Translations under genes and position numbers: made by a program
Notes under the pieces: model-generated
Seen by the model: only the letters and a program-made list of their open reading frames with translations
What the model was told of the DNA's origin: nothing
Databases searched by the model: none
Assembly (NCBI RefSeq): GCF_003253735.1
Contig: NZ_QKYW01000003.1
Coordinates: 372,001-436,000, forward strand
Origin: Pseudomonas sp. URMO17WK12:I2
Lineage (GTDB): Bacteria; Pseudomonadota; Gammaproteobacteria; Pseudomonadales; Pseudomonadaceae
Reading direction: 5' to 3'
DNA length: 64,000 nucleotides
In this document: piece by piece, positions 20,008-30,145 of the stretch
Numbering within the stretch: position 1 is the stretch's first letter
How the letters are laid out: every line of letters begins with the position of its first letter

Positions 20008-20934
20008 TCAGCCCAATGCCGTATCTAAGAACATCATCACAGCAAATCCACCCATCAGCCCCAGGGTCGCGGCTGTCTGGTGGCCATTGCGGTGCGTCTC
20101 GGGAATGATCTCGTGGGAGACCACGAACAGCATGGCGCCCGCCGCCAGACCGAGGCCGACGGGATAAGCCAGTGCGTAACTGCTGGACATGCCGACACCC
20201 ACCAGCGCTCCCAGCGGTTCCATCAAGCCGCTGGCCGCGGCGATCAATGCCGCGCGCAACGCCGATATACCGATGGTGCGCAGGGCCAGGGCGACCGCCA
20301 GGCCTTCGGGAATGTCCTGAATCGCAATAGCGGACGCCAGGGGAATGCCGACCTGCATGTCATCGGCTGCGAAGCCCACGCCGATGGCCATGCCCTCGGG
20401 CAGGTTATGCAGGGTGATGGCGAACACGAACAGCCACACGCGGCTCAGCCGGCTGCTGTGCGGCCCTTGAGCGCCTGCACTTTCATGCTCGTGGGGCGTG
20501 AAGTGGTCAAGCCCCAACATCAGCAATACGCCAAGGGCAAGCCCGAGCACCACCGTCGCCGCCCCCCGCATACCGCTGCCGGTCAGGCTCTCGGCCGCCT
20601 CCAGGCCCGGCAGAATCAACGAAAAGGAGCTTGCCGCGAGCATCATGCCCGCTGCGAATCCCAGCATGCTGTCCTGGGTCTTGACGCTGATACTCCCCAA
20701 CGCCAGGGCCGCGAGCGCGCCCAGGGTGGTGGCCGCGAAACCGGCCCCACCGCCATACAGGGCATGGCGAATGCGTTCCGGATGCCCGCCATCGAATATG
20801 TTGAACAGACTGCTCACCAGCAGCCACACCACGACCAGCAAGGCGACGCCCAGGCCAGCCGCGACCCAGGGCGACTCACGCACCTGGGACATCCACGCCT
20901 GCAGGAAGCCATTGCGCTCGGAAAGCGTTTGCAT
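20008..20934 (-). CDS. ZIP-family metal transporter
   Basis: A 308-residue membrane protein with about eight transmembrane segments. The two metal-site helices carry HNLPEGMAIGVGF and QDIPEGLAVAL, the signature ZIP motifs with His and Glu ligands. A histidine-containing loop before them includes HFTPHEHESAG. ZIP proteins move zinc or other divalent metals into the cytoplasm. The long N-terminal extension (about 40 residues before the first core helix) is seen in some proteobacterial ZIPs. It stands alone on the minus strand. No Zur-type site is recognisable in the spacer before it. Confidence 0.92.
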   Translation of the reverse strand: MQTLSERNGFLQAWMSQVRESPWVAAGLGVALLVVVWLLVSSLFNIFDGGHPERIRHALYGGGAGFAATTLGALAALALGSISVKTQDSMLGFAAGMMLAASSFSLILPGLEAAESLTGSGMRGAATVVLGLALGVLLMLGLDHFTPHEHESAGAQGPHSSRLSRVWLFVFAITLHNLPEGMAIGVGFAADDMQVGIPLASAIAIQDIPEGLAVALALRTIGISALRAALIAAASGLMEPLGALVGVGMSSSYALAYPVGLGLAAGAMLFVVSHEIIPETHRNGHQTAATLGLMGGFAVMMFLDTALG

Positions 20935-21417
20935 AAAACCTCTGTGATCAACCCCGAAAATAGGCGGCGGTAACGGGCTGCCTGTTTAGTGCGACAAGTG
21001 GATTATCGTCCGCGTTTCACCTCTATGCTGCGCGGTCTTCACGCCCCATAAAGAATCGCGAAAGAGCGGACGATTCTCATTCAAGAAAGCTCTGAGACCC
21101 AGCCGTGGCGGCCGCTGGCAGTGATCCGACGGCACAGTTATGCATGTTTTCTTGCTTAGCTCCAAAAGTTCTTTTCTTATACTTAAACATCACTTTTGCG
21201 CATAAACCTGAACTGGTATGGTGCTCCGGCTCCGAACCAGGAGTGCGCGGCCGTGCGCGCAGATTTGCTGTAACAGGTCATCGAAGCATTGTAAGTGACG
21301 GCTTGCCAGAGCCACTCAGTCAACGAACGGCAATCCGTTCGCGGCTGATCCAAGCCGCACTGTCGCGCCGCAATCGCCTTTCATCGATCTGGCAAGCAGC
21401 CTGATAACAGGATTCCC
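20935..21417. other. Long spacer between ZIP gene and cysI
   Basis: No gene I can support in 483 bases. A TATACT -10-like box lies at 21178-21183 in an AT-rich patch (CTCCAAAAGTTCTTTTC) about 235 bases before cysI. It lacks a good -35, as expected for an activator-dependent promoter such as a CysB target. A hairpin CGAACGG-CAAT-CCGTTCG at 21324-21341 lies in the predicted leader. Confidence 0.4.
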
Positions 21418-23059
<1,642 letters not shown>

Positions 23060-23076
<17 letters not shown>

Positions 23077-23557
23077 GAACGGCCAGATTGTCGACGAAAG
23101 CTGGCACCTGCTGCCCAAGGAAACCGCCTTCGAAGAACTGTCCAACTGCGACGACCTGATCGTGCCGCTGAACCTGTGGCTCGAACATGGCCATGCCTTG
23201 AAAGCCCGCGATGGCGGCTTGGGCGTGTGGCTGGATGCCGAGGAAGAGATCGAATCGATCGTCGATTCGCTCGACGCCTTTCAGGTCATTGCCCTGAACT
23301 TCCCGGCCTTTACCGACGGTCGTCACTCGTCATCCGCCTACCTGTTGCGCACCCGCTACGGTTTCAAGGGCGAGCTGCGCGCCATCGGCGACGTGCTGCG
23401 TGACCAGCTGTGGGCACTCAAGCGTTGCGGCTTCGATGCCTTCGCCCTGCGCGAAGACAAGGACGCCGAGGACGCGCTGAAAGCCTTCGAGGAGTTCTCC
23501 GAGGTCTACCAGGCCTCTGCGGACCAACCTCAACCGCTGTTCAGGCGCCGTGCCTGA
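23060..23557 (+). CDS. DUF934 protein, sulfite reductase companion
   Basis: A 165-residue protein starting MQRIIKNGQIVDESWHLLPK, matching DUF934, which is consistently linked to cysI or cysH in proteobacteria. The middle has the conserved DGRHSSSAYLLRTRYGFKGELRAIGDVL, and the C-terminal third is helical with many acidic residues. I choose the ATG at 23060 because it lies in the cysI end with AAGGAGCG upstream. The likely role is in sulfite reduction, perhaps electron transfer or assembly of CysI; this comes from gene linkage, not from a known mechanism. A strong terminator follows. Confidence 0.88.
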
Positions 23558-23562
23558 GAATG

Positions 23563-23592
23563 AAAAAACCCGCCGGATGGCGGGTTTTTTTT
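23563..23592 (+). terminator. Rho-independent terminator after the cysI operon
   Basis: A-tract, then CCCGCC-GGAT-GGCGGG stem-loop, then a run of eight T residues. It starts within 10 bases of the DUF934 stop codon. Confidence 0.9.
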
Positions 23593-23629
23593 GGCGTGGA
23601 AATTCAGCCCCACCTCGGTCACCAGCTTC

Positions 23630-23726
23630 GTAGGGCGGACTCAGAGCCTAAGCGAACAGTCCGCCGCCCGGAGAAAGCATGCAGCCAGCCTGTAACGGCG
23701 TACTGCCTTCGGCGAGTACGCCCTAC
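23630..23726. repeat. Palindromic 97-bp element with nested hairpins
   Basis: The ends are imperfect 12-bp inverted repeats: GTAGGGCGGACT at 23630-23641 and AGTACGCCCTAC at 23715-23726, one mismatch. Inside are two smaller dyads, GGCGGACT/AGTCCGCC on the left and GGCGTACT/AGTACGCC around CCTTCGG on the right. This looks like a non-coding MITE or REP-type element, not a gene. No clear target-site duplication is visible. Confidence 0.65.
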
Positions 23727-23762
23727 ATATAATGAAAAAGCCGTCCGGGCGCTTGTCGAGCC

Positions 23763-24755
23763 TTAGTCGAGCCTGACCAGCACCCGCCCGACCTGCTCAC
23801 CGTGCAGGATCCGTTCGATGGCGGCCGGCAGTTCGTTGAGTCCCACCTCGGTCACCAGCGCGTCCAGATTCGGCAGTTTCCACTGCAGCGACAGCTTGTC
23901 CCACATCGATGCCTTGACCACCAGCGGCAGCTCTACCGAGTCGACGCCCAGCAGGTTGACCCCGCGCAGGATGAACGGCAGCACGCTGGCCTGGAAGTCG
24001 ACACCCGCGGTCAGCCCGCAGCAAGCCACGCTGCCACCGTAACGGGTGGCCTTGAGCACGTTGAACAGAATGTCGCCGCCAACGGTATCGACCGCCCCGC
24101 TCCACTGCTCGCGCAGCAGTGGTCGATCGGTTCCGCTCTGCAACTCCAGCCGCGGCACCACCTGGGTTGCGCCCAGGCGTGTCAGCATATCGGTCTGCTG
24201 GGCTTTGCCCGTAGCGGCACTGACCTGATAGCCCAGGGTACTGAGCAATAACACGGCAATGCTGCCAACGCCGCCGGTGGCACCGGTGACCAGTACCGGC
24301 CCGTTGTCGGGCTCTACGCCAGCCTGCTCGAGCTTGTCGACGCACAGCGCCGCGGTCAGGCCGGCGGTGCCGAGAATCATCGCCTCACGCAGCGACAAGC
24401 CTTGCGGGCGCTTGATCGCCCAGCTTGCCGGAATACGGATGTACTGACCGAAACCGCCGGCCGTGTTCATGCCCAGGTCGTAGCCGGTAACGATGACTTC
24501 ATCACCCTCGGCGAATTCCGCGGCGCTGGAATGCTCGACCACGCCAGCGGCATCGATCCCCGGCGTATGCGGGTAATGCTTGCTGACGCCGCGCTGCCCG
24601 CTGGCGGACAGTGCATCCTTGAAGTTCAGGGAGGAATAGCGAACGCGGATCAACAGCTCGCCAGCCGGCAAGTCGGCCACGTCACGCTCGACCACTTGCA
24701 ACGAAAAATGGCCATCGGTATCGGGTGCTGCCTGCAGCGCAGTGAAATGGGTCAT
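23763..24755 (-). CDS. acuI: AcuI-type acrylyl-CoA reductase / YhdH quinone oxidoreductase
   Basis: A 330-residue medium-chain reductase. The N-terminal catalytic domain has YSSLNFKDALSASG and the GIDAAGVV segment. The nucleotide-binding domain has VTGATGGVGSIAVLLL near residues 155-170, the NADPH-type Rossmann signature. It lacks the zinc ligands of alcohol dehydrogenases. Family members reduce acrylyl-CoA or small enones; which applies here is uncertain. The ATG at 24755 follows a strong AGGAGG. It lies 37 bases downstream of sohB on the same strand and may share its transcript. Confidence 0.86.
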   Translation of the reverse strand: MTHFTALQAAPDTDGHFSLQVVERDVADLPAGELLIRVRYSSLNFKDALSASGQRGVSKHYPHTPGIDAAGVVEHSSAAEFAEGDEVIVTGYDLGMNTAGGFGQYIRIPASWAIKRPQGLSLREAMILGTAGLTAALCVDKLEQAGVEPDNGPVLVTGATGGVGSIAVLLLSTLGYQVSAATGKAQQTDMLTRLGATQVVPRLELQSGTDRPLLREQWSGAVDTVGGDILFNVLKATRYGGSVACCGLTAGVDFQASVLPFILRGVNLLGVDSVELPLVVKASMWDKLSLQWKLPNLDALVTEVGLNELPAAIERILHGEQVGRVLVRLD

Positions 24756-24792
24756 CCAAACCTCCTTGGTCCGCCGCGGCGGAGGGTGCGGG

Positions 24793-25812
24793 TTACCAGA
24801 AGCGTTGCTGGCTCAGTCGGCCCAGCCAGGTCAGGGCAAAACGATCCAGCGCTACGCTGGCAGCCAGGCCGACACGCTCCTGCAGGGATTTCTTCTGCAC
24901 ATAGTGCAGCTGATAAAGATCGGCTTCGCGAGCGCGCTCGGCCAGGTATTCGTCGCTGGTCTTCAATTCGTCGACCAGCTGCTTCTCCAGCGCCGCCATG
25001 CCCAGCCACACCTCACCGGTGGCGATCTCGTCGATCTCCAGCTGCGGGCGGTAGCGGGCCACGAAGTTCTTGAACAGCTCGTGGGTGGTTTCCAGGTCTT
25101 CCTGGAACTTCTCCCGGCCCTTTTCGGTGTTCTCGCCGAACACCGTCAGGGTGCGCTTGTATTCACCGGCGGTCAGCACCTCGAAGTCGATGTCGTGCTT
25201 CTTCAGCAGGCGGTTGACGTTGGGCAGCTGCGCGACCACACCGATGGAGCCAAGGATGGCAAAGGGTGCGGAAATGATCTTCTCGCCGATGCAGGCCATC
25301 ATGTAGCCGCCGCTGGCCGCGACCTTGTCGATGCACACCGTCAGCGGCACGCCGGCCTGACGAATGCGCGCCAGTTGCGACGAGGCCAGGCCGTAGCTGT
25401 GGACCATGCCGCCGCCGCTTTCCAGGCGCAGCACCACTTCATCCTGTGGGGTGGCCAGGCTCAGCAGCGCGGTGATCTCGTGGCGCAGGCCATCGGTGGC
25501 CGAAGCCTTGATGTCGCCATCGAAGTCGAGCACGTAGACCCGCGATTTCTGCGCCGGTTGCTTCTTCGCAGCCTTGGCGGCCTTGGCTTCTTCCTTGCTC
25601 AGCGCCTTCAATTGATCCTTGTCGAGGATCGACTGCTCGAGACGCTGGCGCAGCGCCTTGTAGAAATCATTGAGTTTGGTGACCTGCAACTGGCCACCGC
25701 TGCGGCGCCCGCGGCTACGCAGCACGGCAACCGCCACCAGCACGACCAGAATGGCGATGACCAGTGTCACCGTCTTGGCCAGAAAACCGGCGTAATCAGC
25801 AAGAAACTCCAC
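24793..25812 (-). CDS. sohB: Inner-membrane serine protease SohB
   Basis: A 339-residue S49 peptidase of the SppA/SohB group. An N-terminal membrane anchor (about 12-31) is followed by a charged coiled segment (KEEAKAAKAAKKQ) and the protease domain. Catalytic residues fit Ser167 in VAASGGY and Lys219 in EYKRT, about 52 residues apart as in SppA, and SGGGMVHSYGLA is the substrate-groove segment. The start is a GTG preceded by AAGGGGAAG. It probably degrades signal peptides or damaged membrane proteins. Confidence 0.93.
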   Translation of the reverse strand: MEFLADYAGFLAKTVTLVIAILVVLVAVAVLRSRGRRSGGQLQVTKLNDFYKALRQRLEQSILDKDQLKALSKEEAKAAKAAKKQPAQKSRVYVLDFDGDIKASATDGLRHEITALLSLATPQDEVVLRLESGGGMVHSYGLASSQLARIRQAGVPLTVCIDKVAASGGYMMACIGEKIISAPFAILGSIGVVAQLPNVNRLLKKHDIDFEVLTAGEYKRTLTVFGENTEKGREKFQEDLETTHELFKNFVARYRPQLEIDEIATGEVWLGMAALEKQLVDELKTSDEYLAERAREADLYQLHYVQKKSLQERVGLAASVALDRFALTWLGRLSQQRFW

Positions 25813-26016
25813 ACACTTCCCCTTTATTCAATCGACGGCCTCGCGCGGAGGCCCGCAACGCTCAGCATACCGACGGCGCCAGGCAGCGGCCAGCGGCAGC
25901 AGCGGCTTTGCGGCGCCGGCCAGGCAATTCAAACAAACGTATGATTTTTCGTTGACAGCTTCCGCCCATCCCTCCTACCCTCGCCTCACATTCAAGGTTT
26001 CCGGGTTGCAGCGCAC

Positions 26017-26715
26017 GTGGGCAGCATCTACCTGATTCGACATGGCCAGGCCTCATTCGGTGCAGAGGATTATGATGTCCTCTCGTCGCTGGGCGAACGT
26101 CAGTCGATCCTGCTCGGCAGCCATCTCGCCCAGACCGGCCTGCGCCTGGATCGCGCGCTCAGCGGCAGCCTGATCCGGCAAGCCCATACCGCTCGCCTGG
26201 TCCTCGAGCAGCTAGACGAGGCGCCTGAACTGCACACCGATGCCGCCTTCAACGAATTCGACGCCGAGGGCGTGATCCGCGCCCTGCTCCCTGCGCTGCT
26301 GCCCTATGAGCCCCAGGCCCTGGACGTGATGCGCAATGCCGCGCACAACCGCGCCGAGTTTCAGCGTTTGTTCGTGCGCTTGCTGGACACCTGGATAGGC
26401 GGCGACTACGACGCCCCGGCCCTGCAAAGCTGGCAAGCCTTCCTCGATCAGGTTAACGGCGGTCTGCAGCGCCTGCTCGAGCAAGCTCAAGGCCGCGAAC
26501 GCGTCGCCGTGTTCACGTCCGGCGGCACCATCACCGCCCTGATCCATCTGCTGACCGGCATGCCGGTCGCCAGCGCGTTCGCCATGAACTGGCAAATCGT
26601 CAACACCTCGCTAAGCTGCCTGAAATTCCAGGGCGAGCGGGTGACTTTAGCGTCCTTCAACAGCCACGCCCATCTGCAACTGTTGAACACCCCTTCGCTC
26701 ATTACCTATCGCTGA
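26017..26715 (+). CDS. Histidine phosphatase family protein (phosphoglycerate mutase-like)
   Basis: A 232-residue protein beginning GSIYLIRHGQASFGAEDYDVLSSLGERQS, with the catalytic RHG motif near residue 9 and the second arginine/glutamate region around residues 50-75. The later conserved histidine falls in the FTSGGTITALIHLLTG region, although the GGT stretch replaces the usual GHG. The start codon is GTG. The physiological substrate is unknown; many family members are small-molecule or protein phosphatases and not mutases. It lies 58 bases before the SCP2 gene and opens a run of lipid-related genes (SCP2, phosphotransferase, SDR). Confidence 0.88.
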   Translation: MGSIYLIRHGQASFGAEDYDVLSSLGERQSILLGSHLAQTGLRLDRALSGSLIRQAHTARLVLEQLDEAPELHTDAAFNEFDAEGVIRALLPALLPYEPQALDVMRNAAHNRAEFQRLFVRLLDTWIGGDYDAPALQSWQAFLDQVNGGLQRLLEQAQGRERVAVFTSGGTITALIHLLTGMPVASAFAMNWQIVNTSLSCLKFQGERVTLASFNSHAHLQLLNTPSLITYR

Positions 26716-26773
26716 GCGACGGTCAACGCACCCGCGAGGGTGCAGAACAATCGGAAAACACAAGGAAACCACC

Positions 26774-27085
26774 ATGAGCGTCGCAGACATCGTTCAAACC
26801 ATGAAAGCCAAGTTCAACCCCAGCGCCGCCGAAGGCCTGGACCTGGTTTTCCAGTTCAACATCGAAGATGCCGACAATCACTACCTGATCGTCAAGGACG
26901 GCACCTGCGACGTGAAGCAGGGCGATAGCCCGGACGCCAACGTCACCCTGATCATGGACAAGGAAACCTTCAAGGGCATCACCACCGGTGAAACCGACGG
27001 CATGCAGGCCTTTATGGCCGGCAAGCTGCGCGCCGAAGGCGACATGATGCTGGCACTGAAGCTGAGCGAGCTGTTCCCGGTCTGA
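26774..27085 (+). CDS. SCP2 sterol-binding domain protein
   Basis: A 103-residue single-domain SCP2 protein. It shows FQFNIEDADNHYLIVKDGTCDVKQ, then VTLIMDKETFKGITTGETDG and ends MLALKLSELFPV. The fold has a hydrophobic tunnel for acyl chains; in bacteria it is thought to carry fatty acyl-CoA or similar lipids. AAGGAAAC before the ATG serves as ribosome binding site. The location next to a phosphotransferase and an SDR that commonly occur in acyl-CoA catabolic loci supports a lipid role. A strong terminator follows within about 30 bases. Confidence 0.9.
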   Translation: MSVADIVQTMKAKFNPSAAEGLDLVFQFNIEDADNHYLIVKDGTCDVKQGDSPDANVTLIMDKETFKGITTGETDGMQAFMAGKLRAEGDMMLALKLSELFPV

Positions 27086-27110
27086 GGATCAGGCCAGCGG
27101 CTGAATACAG

Positions 27111-27141
27111 AAACCGGAATCCGTCGATTCCGGTTTTTTTT
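27111..27141 (+). terminator. Rho-independent terminator after the SCP2 gene
   Basis: AAACCGGAAT-CCGTCG-ATTCCGGTTT is a 10-bp perfect stem with a 6-base loop followed by a T run. Confidence 0.9.
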
Positions 27142-27348
27142 GGCCCGCGGTGCACTGGCGGCCTCGCCCGGGCGGGCGCACGCGACGGTAGAAGTTTCGT
27201 GCGGAGGTTTTCCTGCCGCCCGACGCATCAGTGGCCTTGATTCGTCATCAACAGCAATATCGATAGACGCGCAACACGCTTGCCGCCACACACCGGGCTG
27301 ATAAATTGGCTCAATCATCACCGCCGACCACAATTAGAAGGGAAAGGG

Positions 27349-28416
27349 ATGACACTCACCGACCGGCCCGGCGCCATCCGCCAGGGCGAAGAACTCGATG
27401 CTCGCGCCATCGACACCTACCTCAAGGCCCATATCAGCGACCTGCGCGGTGAACCGCAGATCAGCCAGTTCCCCGGCGGCGCGTCCAACCTGACCTACCT
27501 GCTGCGCTATGCCGACCGCGAACTGGTGCTGCGCCGCCCGCCCTTTGGCAGCAAGGCCAAATCGGCCCACGACATGGGCCGCGAGTTTCGTATCCTCAAC
27601 CAGCTCAGAAACGCCTTCCCCTATTGCCCCCAGGCCTTCGTGCACTGCACCGACGAGTCAGTGATCGGCGCCGAGTTCTACGTCATGCAGCGCCTGGATG
27701 GCATCATCCTGCGCGCTGATCTGCCGACGGAACTGCAGCTCACGCCCGCCCAGACCACGACGCTGTGCAAGAGCTTTATCGACCGTCTGGTCGAGCTGCA
27801 CCAGGTGGATTACCAGGCGTGTGGCCTGGCCGACCTGGGCAAACCGGATGGCTATGTGGCGCGGCAGATCAAGGGCTGGAACGAGCGCTACGACAACGCG
27901 CGCACTCCCGACGCGCCCGGCTGGCAGGAGGTACGCACCTGGCTGGAGGAGAAGATGCCGGCGGATCATCCGCGTCCGGCCATCGTCCACAACGACTACC
28001 GCTTCGACAACGTGATCCTCGATGCCAACGACCCGCTGCGCATCATCGGTGTGCTCGACTGGGAACTGACCACCCTGGGCGACCCGCTGATGGACCTGGG
28101 CAATACCCTGGCCTACTGGATAGAAGCGGACGATCCGGCGCCCGTGCAGTTGATGCGTCGCCAGCCGAGCAATGCGCCTGGAATGCTGACCCGCCAGGCA
28201 TTCGTCGATTACTACGCCGGGCGCGCGGGCATCGAGATCAAGTGCTTCGATTTCTACTACATCTACGGGCTGTTCCGCCTGGCCGGCATCGTCCAGCAGA
28301 TCTACTACCGCTACTACCATGGGCAAACCGCCGACAAGCGCTTCGCCTCTTTCGTGCAAATGAACGCGCTGCTGGAAAAGATGGCCCTCGGGGTCGTTGC
28401 GCGCTCATCGCTCTGA
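27349..28416 (+). CDS. Phosphotransferase family protein (ACAD10/11-like kinase)
   Basis: A 355-residue kinase-fold protein of the aminoglycoside phosphotransferase superfamily. It has a nucleotide loop near FPGGASNLTYLL, the catalytic HNDYRFDNVILD loop (about 217-228) and the metal-binding GVLDWELTTLGDPLMDLG (about 237-254). Animal ACAD10 and ACAD11 carry a related domain, and bacterial versions sit with acyl-CoA dehydrogenases and SDRs. The ATG at 27349 follows GAAGGGAAAGGG. It is 27 bases before the SDR gene, so they are cotranscribed. Its likely role is phosphorylation of hydroxy-acyl intermediates during lipid breakdown, inferred from the family. Confidence 0.87.
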   Translation: MTLTDRPGAIRQGEELDARAIDTYLKAHISDLRGEPQISQFPGGASNLTYLLRYADRELVLRRPPFGSKAKSAHDMGREFRILNQLRNAFPYCPQAFVHCTDESVIGAEFYVMQRLDGIILRADLPTELQLTPAQTTTLCKSFIDRLVELHQVDYQACGLADLGKPDGYVARQIKGWNERYDNARTPDAPGWQEVRTWLEEKMPADHPRPAIVHNDYRFDNVILDANDPLRIIGVLDWELTTLGDPLMDLGNTLAYWIEADDPAPVQLMRRQPSNAPGMLTRQAFVDYYAGRAGIEIKCFDFYYIYGLFRLAGIVQQIYYRYYHGQTADKRFASFVQMNALLEKMALGVVARSSL

Positions 28417-28443
28417 AACCACCCCTGTGCAGAGACTCACGCC

Positions 28444-29211
28444 ATGTCCAAGACCCAATTGTTCGACCTCGACGGCAAGATCGCCTTCGTTTCCGGGGCC
28501 AGCCGCGGTATCGGTGAAGCCATCGCCCACCTGCTCGCCCAGCAAGGCGCCGAGGTCATCGTCGCCAGCCGCAAGCTGGACGATTGCCAGAGCGTGGCCG
28601 ACGCCATCATCGCCAAGGGCGGCAAGGCCGTGGCGATGGCCTGCCATATTGGCGAGATGGAACAGATTCAGGGGGTATTCGCCGAGATTCGCCAGCGCTT
28701 CGGCCGGCTCGATATCCTGGTCAACAACGCGGCGACCAACCCGCAGTTCTGCAACGTGCTGGATACCGACCTGGGCGCCTTCCAGAAGACCGTCGACGTG
28801 AACATTCGCGGCTACTACTTCATGTCCATCGAAGGCGGCAAGCTGATGAAGGAGAACGGCGGCGGCAGCATCATCAACGTGGCGTCGATCAACGGCGTAT
28901 CACCGGGCGAATTCCAGGGCATCTACTCGGTTACCAAGGCCGCAGTGATCAGCATGACCAAGGTATTCGCCAAGGAATGCGCGCAGTTCGGCATCCGCTG
29001 CAATGCCCTGCTGCCGGGCCTGACCGACACCCGCTTCGCCTCGGCGCTGACCAAGAACGAAGCGATCCTCAACTTCGCCCTGCAGCGCATTCCCCTCAAG
29101 CGCGTCGCCGAGCCGAGCGAAATGGCCGGCGCAGTGCTGTACCTGGCCAGCGAGGCGTCGAGCTATACCACGGGTGTGGCGCTCAATGTCGATGGCGGGT
29201 TCCTCTCCTGA
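28444..29211 (+). CDS. Short-chain dehydrogenase/reductase
   Basis: A 255-residue classical SDR. The NAD(P)-binding GASRGIGEA is at about 18-26, NNAA at 94-97, and the catalytic triad is S148 (NVASING), Y161 and K165 in YSVTKAA. The C-terminus SSYTTGVALNVDGGFLS is typical of fabG-like enzymes. It follows the phosphotransferase with a 27-base spacer, a pairing seen in fatty-acid and alcohol catabolic loci. The substrate is unknown. Confidence 0.92.
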   Translation: MSKTQLFDLDGKIAFVSGASRGIGEAIAHLLAQQGAEVIVASRKLDDCQSVADAIIAKGGKAVAMACHIGEMEQIQGVFAEIRQRFGRLDILVNNAATNPQFCNVLDTDLGAFQKTVDVNIRGYYFMSIEGGKLMKENGGGSIINVASINGVSPGEFQGIYSVTKAAVISMTKVFAKECAQFGIRCNALLPGLTDTRFASALTKNEAILNFALQRIPLKRVAEPSEMAGAVLYLASEASSYTTGVALNVDGGFLS

Positions 29212-29245
29212 GAGCCTGTTCGCAGTGATAGTCAGGGTTGGCTTT

Positions 29246-29297
29246 TGTGGGAGCGGGCCATGCGCGCGAAAAATCGCGCGCATGGCCCGCTCCCACA
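29246..29297. repeat. Perfect REP-type palindrome with 24-bp arms
   Basis: Each arm begins TGTGGGAGCGGGCC and ends in GCGCGCGA, and the second arm is the exact reverse complement of the first across an AAAA loop (52 bp in all). The TGTGGGAGCGGGC word is the familiar Pseudomonas REP core. It lies downstream of the SDR gene and upstream of a convergent gene end, the usual REP location. Confidence 0.85.
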
Positions 29298-29399
29298 GGT
29301 ACAGCCCCTACGTCCGCGTGCCCACTTTGGGTCATCGCCAGTGAGCCCACTTCCCGCGATCATAAAAAGCTGAGACGCTCAAAAAAGCAGCTCAGCAAC

Positions 29400-30047
29400 T
29401 CATTGCCAATCCTTGAGCGCCTGGTGGGCCGCCTCGTTCATCGGCTCGGCCAGCAGGCCGGTGGGCGTCAGGCTGACGTTGAACACCGCCTTGTCGGCCA
29501 TCGGCAGGTAGGTCACGCGGCGTGCCTGGGCTTCGAACATGAACAGGTCATGCTGGCCCAGGCGCAGCCACCGCCACAGGTCCACGCCATACGGGCTGTG
29601 GGTCAGCTCGGCCTGGGTGTAACGCGCCTGACTCTGCTGCTCGATGGACAGAAAGCGGCTATTGAGCTTCTCCAGCCGATAGCCTGGTTCCAGGCCGATC
29701 AACGCGGCGAGCCCCTTCCATTGCAGTAAGCGCACATCCAACTGCCACAGATCGCCTTCCAGATTGACGCTACGCTGTGCGCCGCCCTGGAGAATATCGA
29801 CCTGATAGACGTTGGCCGTACGATGGAAACTCAGGGTCAGCAACGGCTTGTTGGCAGGCAAGGACTCGTAACGGCTCAGGTCATAGGCCACCAGGGCCAC
29901 CAGCGTCGCCGCGGCGAGAAACACCAGGCCGCTGGTGCCGCGCAGCCAGGCGAGAAACCAGCGGCCGCCGAACAGAATGCGCAGGGCAATGAACAGCACC
30001 AGCAATGCCAGCAGAGCCGTAGCCCAGGCGAGCGCGTTGTACTGCAT
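29400..30047 (-). CDS. Conserved membrane-anchored hypothetical protein
   Basis: A 215-residue protein with two N-terminal membrane helices (about 8-26 and 39-56), separated by GGRWFLAWLRGTSG, followed by a soluble domain of about 155 residues that should face the periplasm. The soluble domain is beta-rich (LTLSFHRTANVYQVDIL, VNLEGDLWQLDVRLLQWKGL) with no catalytic motif I recognise. It ends EPMNEAAHQALKDWQ. Similar proteins are widespread in Pseudomonas without a known role. It is divergent from the TSUP transporter, with 98 bases between starts. Confidence 0.78.
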   Translation of the reverse strand: MQYNALAWATALLALLVLFIALRILFGGRWFLAWLRGTSGLVFLAAATLVALVAYDLSRYESLPANKPLLTLSFHRTANVYQVDILQGGAQRSVNLEGDLWQLDVRLLQWKGLAALIGLEPGYRLEKLNSRFLSIEQQSQARYTQAELTHSPYGVDLWRWLRLGQHDLFMFEAQARRVTYLPMADKAVFNVSLTPTGLLAEPMNEAAHQALKDWQ

Positions 30048-30145
30048 CGAATCGATTCCTTGTCAGTGAAAATATCGGCATTATGCGCAGCGCATTCGCC
30101 TGCGAATAGCGCCGTTACCGCACAATCGGATACAGGTCGCCTTTT

